Assembly (NCBI GenBank): GCA_003222375.1
Contig: QHVX01000382.1
Span: forward strand, 1-6,334
Source of the DNA: Acidobacteriota bacterium
GTDB lineage: Bacteria > Acidobacteriota > Thermoanaerobaculia > Gp7-AA8
DNA: 6,334 nucleotides
Reading direction: 5' to 3'
In this document: one piece after another, positions 1-5,345 of the stretch
How the letters are laid out: every line of letters begins with the position of its first letter
Position numbering within the stretch: the stretch's first letter is position 1
Notes under the pieces: model-generated
The model's database searches: none
What the model was told of the DNA's origin: nothing
Seen by the model: the letters and a program-made list of their open reading frames with translations, nothing else
Position numbers and translations under genes: made by a program

Positions 1-2663
1 CCGGCTCCTTTGAAAGATCTGAACCTTCCCAGATCGAGGGATTCGATGCCGGTCGATTTGCTGTCGGCTTCCGCTTAGCCAAAGGTAACGCGTTCGTCCT
101 TTTGCGCCCGGAACTGTCGCGCGACGGCCGCCGTTCCGCCAGTGCGTTCGGCGCGTACTACGCCGGCGCCTTTCCCGGCGTGGACGCTTTTCGAAGCGCA
201 GCCGACGGCATGGAATCCGAAGTGTTTGTCTTGAACGATGAGGGCGGCGCGACGGCGGTTTCCTACCGCGTTGCGTCCGCATCCGGCATTGTCGAGATCG
301 TCCGTGATGGCCGCGGCGTTCGTTTTGTCACCGGAAACGGCGCCGACATTTTTCTTTCCGCCCCGGTTGCTGTCGATGCGTCGGGCAAGGTCTCGACCGC
401 GACATACTGGGACCTCGACAGGAGCGATCGCGGTGTATCGGCGACGATTCGACTTCGGATTTTAGATGGCAACCTGCGCTACCCGATTGCGGTCCTCTAT
501 GCGCCGGGACAGCTAACCGTTCCGTCGCGCCACTTGCGGATCACTCCGACGGCTACCGGCTCCCTGTCAGGCACCGTCTCGCAGTTCGGAGGCGGCGCCA
601 TCAGCGGGGCTTTCGTTTATCTCTATGACTCGGCAGGCGACTTTGTTGCCGTGGCTACGACCGATGTCAGCGGCAATTATTCGATCGGTGGATTGCCGAC
701 CGATCGATATCACGCGCTCGCTTTCGCCGATGCGCACGTTCCGCAGGTCTACAACGGCATCGATTGTCCGGACTTCAACTGCTCACCGATCGATGGGACG
801 CCGATCGCGGTCACTGATGGCGTCAGCACGGGGGCGGTCAATTTCGCGCTGCGCAGCAATGTGGTCAGCGTTGCCACGATCACCGGAACCGTCACCGGAC
901 CGGGACCTTCGCCTCTCCTGGGAGTCACGGTTGTGCTTTACGACTCTGCCGGCGTTCCGACGGCTTCGGCGAGCAGTGACGGCAGCGGTCAATACAAGAT
1001 CACGCTCGATCATGGAGGGACGTTCTACGCCAGAACGTTCAACGGTCTTTTTGCCGGCCTCGTCGACTCGCTTTATTCAGGGATCAACTGCACTGCCTGC
1101 GACGCGACGAAGGGGACCTCATTTTCCGCCTCCCTCGGAAGCACGACCAGCAACATCAATTTTGCTTTGGTCAATGGTGGACGCATCGCAGGGAAGCTGA
1201 CAAATGCTTTTGATGCGACACCGATAGCCTTTGAGCAGGTCGCGATCTACAACAGCAGCGGCAATGCTGTGACGTTTGCCACGTCGGACGACGCGGGCAA
1301 TTACATTTCGTTCAATGGATTGGTCAGCGGCAATTACTACGCACTGGCGACAGCTGCCGGCTACTTCTCACAGCTCTACAGCGGTACCGATTGCAACGGT
1401 TGTGTGGTCACCGGAGGAACACCGATCAGCGTGACGCTTGGATCCACGAAGTCGGGCATCGACTTCGCGATGCATTCCTCTCAGGCGATCATCACCGGCA
1501 ACGTCACCGACGCGGCAACCCGGGGCCCGCTGGGCGGCGTTTTCATTCAGTTCTACAACAGCACCGGCAAATTCGTGCTCACGAGCATCTCCGATTTGAA
1601 CGGCAACTTCATCATCCATCTCCCGGCCGCTGGCAGGTACTACGCGCTCACACAAAACGGTTTGCAACGGGGCTACGTTAATCAGCTCTACTCCGGCATC
1701 GACTGCACCGGCTGCCCAGTCACAAGCGGGACTCCGATCGACGTCGTCTTTGGAGTGCCATTCAAGAATGTGAACTTTGCGCTCAACAGAGTCGTTCAGG
1801 TCTTCAGCGCGACCGGCAACCTGGCGGCGTACGGGTTTGCCGATACAACCGGACATTACACGGTTTCCGACGGACTCACGGCCGGCGACTATTTCGTCAT
1901 CGGACGGGCGCCCGATTATCAGCCGGTTCTGTACACGAACATCCCCTGTAATTCCTGTGACGTCACCACCGGGACGGCCGTTCATGTCGCCGGCGGGATG
2001 ATCACGCCTAACATCAACTTCAATCTCACCTTCATCAGCCCGACGAAGGCGACGCCTCAGATCAGTAATCTGAGCGCGCCTTCAATCGTCGTCGGTACAG
2101 CTTCAACTGTCATCTCAGGCAAGATTTCGGCAGGAACGCTGATTCCGACGGGAGCGGTCCTGATCGATCTCGACGGTAACGTGCAGCCCGCGGCCATTCA
2201 AGCGGACGGCACGTTCTCCGGAACGTTCTCGACGGGCTTTTTCACGGTCGGCGTTTTCCCCATCAACGTCAGCTACGGCGGCGACGCGAATTTCAATCCT
2301 GCCAGTGCGTCGTCCACTCTTACGGTGGCTTACGGCATCACGGGCGGCGCGCTGAACACGCAGCCGGTGAGCTCCGGCGATACGATTCCGTTCCGTATTT
2401 CTGTCGTGAACGCGCAGGGGACCAACCTCTCGTCGCCCGCTCTGGTCGTGACGGCATACGGCGTCCAGAAGACCGGAACGACGACATGGCTTCCGGCGCC
2501 AGCGCCTGGGAACAATCCGCAGGAGTTCCAGTTCCAGAACGCCCGCGGCGGCTCCTACATGTTTAATCTGAAGACGACGGGACTCTCGGCTGGCAACTAC
2601 GTTTTCGGATTTACGGTGGCGGGCGATCCGACCGTTCACACGGTGCCGTTCGTCATTCAATGA
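1..2663 (+). CDS. Large secreted/surface protein with carboxypeptidase-regulatory-like repeats, 5' end outside window
   Basis: The frame is open from the left edge (first full codon at 3) to the TGA at 2661-2663, about 886 visible residues, so the gene is 5'-partial. A TTG at 102 could be read as a start, but in-frame sequence continues upstream, so I treat it as internal. Residues below count from that TTG. Residues 1-148 resemble the beta-rich module found before RHS/YD repeats (FPGVD, then a DGMESEV element, ending RYPIAVLYAPG). Residues 154-643 hold five carboxypeptidase-regulatory-like (Cna-B-like) repeats, residues about 652-744 a bacterial Ig-like domain with a YGGDANFNPA motif, and residues 745-853 a terminal beta module. 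No transmembrane segment or LPXTG is visible. All ten cysteines lie in the five repeats. Known relatives are extracellular and probably structural or adhesive; no catalytic motif is visible. The exact role is unknown. Secretion is inferred, since the signal peptide would be off-window. Confidence 0.88.
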   Translation, partial: GSFERSEPSQIEGFDAGRFAVGFRLAKGNAFVLLRPELSRDGRRSASAFGAYYAGAFPGVDAFRSAADGMESEVFVLNDEGGATAVSYRVASASGIVEIVRDGRGVRFVTGNGADIFLSAPVAVDASGKVSTATYWDLDRSDRGVSATIRLRILDGNLRYPIAVLYAPGQLTVPSRHLRITPTATGSLSGTVSQFGGGAISGAFVYLYDSAGDFVAVATTDVSGNYSIGGLPTDRYHALAFADAHVPQVYNGIDCPDFNCSPIDGTPIAVTDGVSTGAVNFALRSNVVSVATITGTVTGPGPSPLLGVTVVLYDSAGVPTASASSDGSGQYKITLDHGGTFYARTFNGLFAGLVDSLYSGINCTACDATKGTSFSASLGSTTSNINFALVNGGRIAGKLTNAFDATPIAFEQVAIYNSSGNAVTFATSDDAGNYISFNGLVSGNYYALATAAGYFSQLYSGTDCNGCVVTGGTPISVTLGSTKSGIDFAMHSSQAIITGNVTDAATRGPLGGVFIQFYNSTGKFVLTSISDLNGNFIIHLPAAGRYYALTQNGLQRGYVNQLYSGIDCTGCPVTSGTPIDVVFGVPFKNVNFALNRVVQVFSATGNLAAYGFADTTGHYTVSDGLTAGDYFVIGRAPDYQPVLYTNIPCNSCDVTTGTAVHVAGGMITPNINFNLTFISPTKATPQISNLSAPSIVVGTASTVISGKISAGTLIPTGAVLIDLDGNVQPAAIQADGTFSGTFSTGFFTVGVFPINVSYGGDANFNPASASSTLTVAYGITGGALNTQPVSSGDTIPFRISVVNAQGTNLSSPALVVTAYGVQKTGTTTWLPAPAPGNNPQEFQFQNARGGSYMFNLKTTGLSAGNYVFGFTVAGDPTVHTVPFVIQ
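561..857 (+). repeat. Carboxypeptidase-regulatory-like protein repeat 1
   Basis: This is the first of five tandem protein repeats (residues 154-252, counted from the TTG at 102). It opens with LSGTVS, continues with a YLYDSAGDF strand and a TTDVSGNYSIGGLP turn, and closes with NFALR. Its cysteine pair is spaced CPDFNC (four residues between), unlike the CxxC of the other four copies. The repeat is visible at protein level; the DNA is well diverged from the other copies. Confidence 0.8.
876..1175 (+). repeat. Carboxypeptidase-regulatory-like protein repeat 2
   Basis: Residues 259-358. The unit opens with ITGTVTG, has VVLYDSAG and SSDGSGQYKI elements, then LYSGINCTAC with a CxxC pair (C330, C333) and closes with NINFALV. 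It is about 100 residues long, the usual length for the full units in this protein. Confidence 0.8.
1179..1475 (+). repeat. Carboxypeptidase-regulatory-like protein repeat 3
   Basis: Residues 360-458. It opens with RIAGKLTN, has AIYNSSG and SDDAGNYISFNGL, then QLYSGTDCNGC with CxxC (C431, C434), GTPISV and the closing IDFAM. It is clearly homologous to repeats 2 and 4. Confidence 0.8.
1485..1787 (+). repeat. Carboxypeptidase-regulatory-like protein repeat 4
   Basis: Residues 462-562. It opens with IITGNVTDAATRGPLGGV, the best match in the protein to the canonical first strands of the regulatory-domain fold. QFYNSTG, SDLNGNFII, LYSGIDCTGC (C535, C538), GTPIDV and VNFALN follow. Confidence 0.8.
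1791..2030 (+). repeat. Truncated carboxypeptidase-regulatory-like protein repeat 5
   Basis: Residues 564-643. The unit begins at VQVFSATG, which aligns with IQFYNSTG of repeat 4, directly after the NFALNR end of repeat 4. The first roughly 21 residues of a normal unit (the GxVTD strand and PLxGV) are missing, and the reading frame is intact. The rest is complete: DTTGHYTVSDGL, LYTNIPCNSC (C616, C619), TGTAV and INFNL. The spacing between consecutive repeat cysteines is 101-108 residues for the full units and 81 here. Confidence 0.75.
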
Positions 2664-2670
2664 GATGCAG

Positions 2671-2703
2671 GATTCCGGCGGCGTCGCTGACGCCGCCGGA
2701 ATC
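2671..2703. terminator. Perfect 15-bp hairpin, probable bidirectional terminator
   Basis: The arm at 2671-2685 (GATTCCGGCGGCGTC) is an exact reverse complement of 2689-2703, with a 3-nt loop GCT. It sits 7 nt after the stop of the surface-protein gene and 14 nt beyond the 3' end of the minus-strand tRNA-Thr, so it lies between two convergent transcripts. On the plus strand only a short TTTT (2715-2718) follows, 11 nt later; on the minus strand there is no clear T run. It is therefore a strong stem but a weak intrinsic terminator by the classical rule, and termination in both directions is inferred from position. Confidence 0.72.
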
Positions 2704-2717
2704 GCGGTCTCGAGTTT

Positions 2718-2793
2718 TGGAGCCGTTGACCGGACTTGAACCGGTGACCTGCTGATTACGAATCAGCTGCTCTACCAACTGAGCTACAACGGC
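2718..2793 (-). tRNA. tRNA-Thr (anticodon CGT)
   Basis: On the minus strand the sequence folds as a full cloverleaf. Acceptor GCCGTTG pairs with CAACGGC, the D arm is GCTC/GAGC, and the anticodon stem GCTGA/TCAGC encloses TTCGTAA with anticodon CGT (complement of 2758-2760). The T arm is ACCGG-TTCAAGT-CCGGT. The discriminator is T and the 3' CCA is encoded (2718-2720). At 76 nt it is standard length. It closely resembles known bacterial tRNA-Thr(CGT), which reads ACG codons. A good sigma70-like promoter lies upstream at 2831-2859. Confidence 0.96.
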
Positions 2794-2830
2794 CTGTCGG
2801 CAGGATTTTCTGGGAACAATGCGGCGCGCG

Positions 2831-2859
2831 ATTCTATTCACCACGGCGCAGCCTGTCGA
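2831..2859 (-). promoter_or_regulatory. Sigma70-like promoter for tRNA-Thr
   Basis: On the minus strand, TCGACA (2854-2859; 5 of 6 to TTGACA) lies 17 bp from TAGAAT (2831-2836; 5 of 6 to TATAAT). The predicted start near 2824 would give a leader of about 30 nt before the mature tRNA-Thr 5' end at 2793. It overlaps the opposing tRNA-Arg promoter. Confidence 0.6.
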
Positions 2860-2866
2860 GTACACT
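2837..2866 (+). promoter_or_regulatory. Possible promoter for tRNA-Arg (and following gene)
   Basis: TTCACC (2837-2842; 4 of 6) and TACACT (2861-2866; 4 of 6) are 18 bp apart. Transcription would start near 2873, only one or two nt before the mature tRNA-Arg 5' end at 2875, which is unusually short. It is the best candidate in the 81-bp gap, but weaker than the opposing promoter. Confidence 0.4.
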
Positions 2867-2874
2867 CCGGCCGG

Positions 2875-2951
2875 GCGCCCTTAGCTCAATTGGACAGAGC
2901 AGCAGACTTCGGATCTGCTGGTTGGGGGTTCGAGTCCCTCAGGGCGCACCA
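2875..2951 (+). tRNA. tRNA-Arg (anticodon TCG)
   Basis: A complete cloverleaf is present. Acceptor GCGCCCT pairs with AGGGCGC, and the D arm is GCTC/GAGC with an AATTGGACA loop. The anticodon stem GCAGA/TCTGC (2902-2906 and 2914-2918) encloses CTTCGGA, giving anticodon TCG at 2909-2911. The T arm is GGGGG-TTCGAGT-CCCTC with one G-T pair. The discriminator is A and CCA is encoded (2949-2951). It reads CGA, and possibly other CGN codons. No terminator separates it from the glycosyltransferase start 8 nt downstream, so a joint transcript is likely. Confidence 0.96.
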
Positions 2952-2959
2952 ACTTCAGC

Positions 2960-4642
2960 ATGCGACAAATGGCGCGGGGCGAGCGGGGGACTCTGATCGG
3001 CATTGCCGTCCTGTCACTCGTCCTTCGCGCGCTCGCCTATTTCAACTATCGATTCGACTCCGACGAGCCGCAGCACCTCCACGTCACGTGGGGGTGGACT
3101 GCCGGACTCCTCCAATACCGCGACCTCTTCGATAACCACGCGCCGCTTTTTCACATGGTGACCGCGCCGATTCTCGAGCTCGTCGGCGAGCGCGCCGATG
3201 TGTTGTTGTACATGCGTGCGCCGATCGTGGTGCTCTTCGCCGTCGTCCTTGCCTGCACCTACATCCTCGGCCGTCGTCTTTACTCGAAGACCGTCGGCAT
3301 CTGGGCCGCCATCCTGCTGTCGCTCTTTCCAGTTTTCTTTCTGAAGTCGATCGAGTATCGAACCGACAATCTCTGGGTGGCGCTGTGGTGCGTATCTCTG
3401 GTGGTGCTGACGGGCGGGCAACTCACCAATTTGCGCATGTTCATCGTCGGCTTGCTCCTCGGCGCGGCCACAGCGACGTCGATGAAAACCTCATTGCTCA
3501 TCATTACTCTCGCCGTCTCGGCAACGGTGGCCTGGCTATTCGCGCACGAAAAACGAAACCTGCACGTCGCGGTGCCGGCGCTCATCGGAGTCTACTTCGC
3601 AGCGCGCGGAGCGTGGCGAAATCTCGTCTACTGCGTGATCGAGTTCAACGCGCAGATCGCGTCGAGCGCGCCAGCGAGCGATCTTTTCGTCAAACGCGCG
3701 ACGTTCGTGCCGGTCGTGCTGCTGATCCTGTGGATCGCGTGGCGTAAACGGCCGCCGGCGGCACACGACCCGGTCGTCGGATGGAGATTCTTTTTCGCCT
3801 TCGCAACTGCATTTTTCAGCGTGGCGCTCCTCAGCTTCTGGATTCTGATCTCGCCCCGCGATTACCTCGTCGTGCTGCCGCTGCTCGCCATTTTTGTCGC
3901 CGCGGCGATCGATCGCCTCGACATCCGCCTCCCGTTGTACATCGCGACGTGCTTCATCTTCGTGGGCGCGATCTGGTACTACACGCACGGATTCGAGGAC
4001 GGCACCACCGAACACATCACGATGATGCGTCAGGTCCTCGGCCTGACTCGGCCTGGCGAACCGCTGCTCGATTTGAAGGGCGAAACGATCTATCGGCAGC
4101 GGCCCTACTACTACATCTTCGAATTCATCACGCGGCGCTTGATGTATCGAGGCGTGATCGTCGACACGATTCCGGAGGACGTCGTTCGCTCGCAATGCCA
4201 TGTCGTGCAGGCCGACGGCGTTTTCTTTCCGCCGCGCGGGCGTGCCTTTCTACGCGAGAATTTTCTCGACATGGGCCGCCTGCGCGCGGCCGGGCAGTGG
4301 ATTCAGGACGACGGATCGTTTACTATTGCCGTTCCTGGGTCGTTTGTTATTTTGACTTCGACAGGCGAGGCTCATGGTGCCCTTGATGGCTCGCCGTATC
4401 GCGGTCAGCGTATGCTGGCTATCGGCCGTCACACATTTGTGACAGCCGAAGCAAAGGAGCCGCTCGCATGTCTATGGGCACCGGCATTCATTCGAGGCTA
4501 TTCGCCATTTCACCTGCGCGATCGTGAATTCCCTGGCTCTCCCGTTTTCGACTCGGCGCACGCTGATCCTGGCGCCCCACCCGGACGACGACGTCATCGC
4601 CGCTGGGGGCCTCATGCAGCGCGTCCTGGAAAGTGGCGGTGA
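2960..4642 (+). CDS. GT-C/ArnT-like polytopic membrane glycosyltransferase
   Basis: The 560-residue reading frame encodes a polytopic inner-membrane protein. Hydrophobic segments are visible near residues 11-28, 86-104, 112-129, 138-152, 160-175, 177-195, 200-214, 247-261, 276-297, 303-317 and 325-341. Before them is a basic N terminus, and after about residue 345 comes a soluble C-terminal domain. The first loop carries DSDEPQHLH (33-41) and DNHAPLFH (58-65). GT-C enzymes such as the ArnT/PMT group keep acidic catalytic residues there and use polyprenyl-phosphate sugars on the periplasmic side. Donor and acceptor are unknown. ATG at 2960 is the first in-frame ATG; another lies at 2969. Neither has a Shine-Dalgarno sequence, and the start is 8 nt past tRNA-Arg. 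The tail after about residue 520 is basic, Gly/Pro/Arg-rich and overlaps the deacetylase gene, so it looks like read-through of a missing stop. Confidence 0.8.
   Translation: MRQMARGERGTLIGIAVLSLVLRALAYFNYRFDSDEPQHLHVTWGWTAGLLQYRDLFDNHAPLFHMVTAPILELVGERADVLLYMRAPIVVLFAVVLACTYILGRRLYSKTVGIWAAILLSLFPVFFLKSIEYRTDNLWVALWCVSLVVLTGGQLTNLRMFIVGLLLGAATATSMKTSLLIITLAVSATVAWLFAHEKRNLHVAVPALIGVYFAARGAWRNLVYCVIEFNAQIASSAPASDLFVKRATFVPVVLLILWIAWRKRPPAAHDPVVGWRFFFAFATAFFSVALLSFWILISPRDYLVVLPLLAIFVAAAIDRLDIRLPLYIATCFIFVGAIWYYTHGFEDGTTEHITMMRQVLGLTRPGEPLLDLKGETIYRQRPYYYIFEFITRRLMYRGVIVDTIPEDVVRSQCHVVQADGVFFPPRGRAFLRENFLDMGRLRAAGQWIQDDGSFTIAVPGSFVILTSTGEAHGALDGSPYRGQRMLAIGRHTFVTAEAKEPLACLWAPAFIRGYSPFHLRDREFPGSPVFDSAHADPGAPPGRRRHRRWGPHAARPGKWR
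4428..4443. repeat. Short perfect inverted repeat inside glycosyltransferase gene
   Basis: GTCACA and TGTGAC flank CATT in a perfect 6-bp inverted repeat. It ends 10 nt before the AAGGAG at 4454-4459. It could form a small hairpin in the mRNA upstream of the deacetylase initiation region. The half-sites are in the opposite order to a CRP box, so I do not call it an operator. It may be chance within coding DNA. Confidence 0.3.
4454..4459 (+). promoter_or_regulatory. Strong Shine-Dalgarno inside the glycosyltransferase 3' region
   Basis: AAGGAG (within AAAGGAG) is followed after 8 nt by ATG at 4468. It is the strongest ribosome-binding site I see in the window and lies 64 nt ahead of the deacetylase GTG (4524), which has no site of its own. 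The ATG it serves opens only a 19-codon frame ending at that GTG. Confidence 0.5.
4468..4527 (+). CDS. Possible 19-codon leader ORF coupled to the deacetylase
   Basis: ATG at 4468, 8 nt after AAGGAG, opens a frame of 19 residues (MSMGTGIHSRLFAISPARS) ending at TGA 4525-4527. That stop overlaps the deacetylase GTG (4524-4526) as GTGA, a classic coupling geometry. The peptide has no recognisable family. The ORF lies wholly within the glycosyltransferase gene in another frame, so it may be chance. Alternatively, its initiation supplies ribosomes for the deacetylase, or the same TGA is the intended stop of the glycosyltransferase after a one-base shift. Translation is unproven. Confidence 0.3.
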   Translation: MSMGTGIHSRLFAISPARS

Positions 4643-5345
4643 GCTGGCAGTTGTCTTCGTCACCGACGGCGAAAACAATCCGTGGCCGCAACGCTTTCTG
4701 CATCGAAAACTTTTCCTGACCGACGCCGATCGCGCTGCCTGGGGAGCCATGCGCCGGCGCGAAGCGCTCTGCTCACTGGCGCGGCTCGGCGTCCCCGAGA
4801 AATCGGCGACATTTCTGGCATTTCCAGATCAGGGCATCGCCGCGCGCGCCCGCCGCGGAGAAAATGTATTACGAGAAATAGTCATAAAAATAGTTGATGA
4901 TTTTAAACCAACGCTGATCGTCAGTCCTTCCACCTTCGATCAGCACTCCGATCATCGCGCCATCGCCTATTACACCCACAGAGCAGCGCCTCAGCCGGAT
5001 ATCGCGACCTACGTCATTCACGGAAAGGCTCCTGCCGGCCGCGAACGGTTCACGCTCGAGTTGTCGGCGTGCGAACAGAAGCGAAAACTCGACGCCGTCG
5101 AATGCCATGAATCGCAGCTCGCGCTCAGCCGCGCGCGATTTCTGTCCTATGCCTGCAGAGATGAAGTGTTCTATCGGGCGGAATTCGATGTCGTACGCGT
5201 CGAGTCGGCGATGCGCGAGCGCTTCATCGCGTTCCAGCACGCGATCCGCGTCTGCTTCGGCACACATCCGGCGATCGCCGGCTCACGTGTAGAGCCCGCC
5301 GCTGACGTTCAGGACGGTGCCGGTGATGTAGCCGGCCTGCTCTGA
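4524..5345 (+). CDS. PIG-L/LmbE-family zinc-dependent deacetylase
   Basis: The 273-residue frame begins with GTG at 4524, the only ATG/GTG/TTG between the in-frame TGA at 4440 and the catalytic motif. LILAPHPDDD (residues 14-23) matches the family's AHPDDE, giving H19, D21 and D22 as probable zinc and base residues; the usual final Glu is Asp. DQHSDHRA (139-146) supplies the second His/Asp cluster (H141, D143, H144). These match the zinc-site arrangement known from MshB-type enzymes, which hydrolyse N-acetyl groups from GlcNAc-containing substrates. A TDGENNPWPQR stretch (48-58) resembles a subgroup often found near glycosyltransferases. A cytoplasmic enzyme acting on a GlcNAc lipid or glycan precursor is likely; the substrate is unknown. 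The last roughly 28 residues after FG (about residue 246) overlap the convergent fabG end and are probably not part of the fold. Confidence 0.88.
   Translation: MNSLALPFSTRRTLILAPHPDDDVIAAGGLMQRVLESGGELAVVFVTDGENNPWPQRFLHRKLFLTDADRAAWGAMRRREALCSLARLGVPEKSATFLAFPDQGIAARARRGENVLREIVIKIVDDFKPTLIVSPSTFDQHSDHRAIAYYTHRAAPQPDIATYVIHGKAPAGRERFTLELSACEQKRKLDAVECHESQLALSRARFLSYACRDEVFYRAEFDVVRVESAMRERFIAFQHAIRVCFGTHPAIAGSRVEPAADVQDGAGDVAGLL

Noticed and set aside
1368..1985. 205-residue open frame on the minus strand
   Set aside because: It lies opposite the repeat region of the surface protein, has no recognisable motif, and is rich in Arg, Asp and Val as expected from reverse reading of GC-rich coding DNA.
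561..2030. Periodic structure considered as CRISPR or DNA tandem repeat
   Set aside because: The period is about 300 bp and visible at protein level only; the DNA copies are strongly diverged and there are no spacers.
2875..2951. tRNA-Arg 3' end as a phage or island attachment site
   Set aside because: I found no second copy of the tRNA 3' end in the window and no integrase, so nothing supports integration here.
3536..4201. 221-residue open frame on the minus strand
   Set aside because: It is an antisense shadow of the glycosyltransferase, with highly charged Arg/Asp/Glu composition and no domain.
4319..4416. Possible internal promoter ahead of the deacetylase
   Set aside because: TTTACT, TTGACT and TTGATG hexamers occur, but none has an acceptable -10 at 16-19 bp spacing.
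5280..5296. GGCTC/GAGCC hairpin as a terminator between deacetylase and fabG
   Set aside because: The stem is only 5 bp with a 7-nt loop and no T run on either strand; too weak to call.
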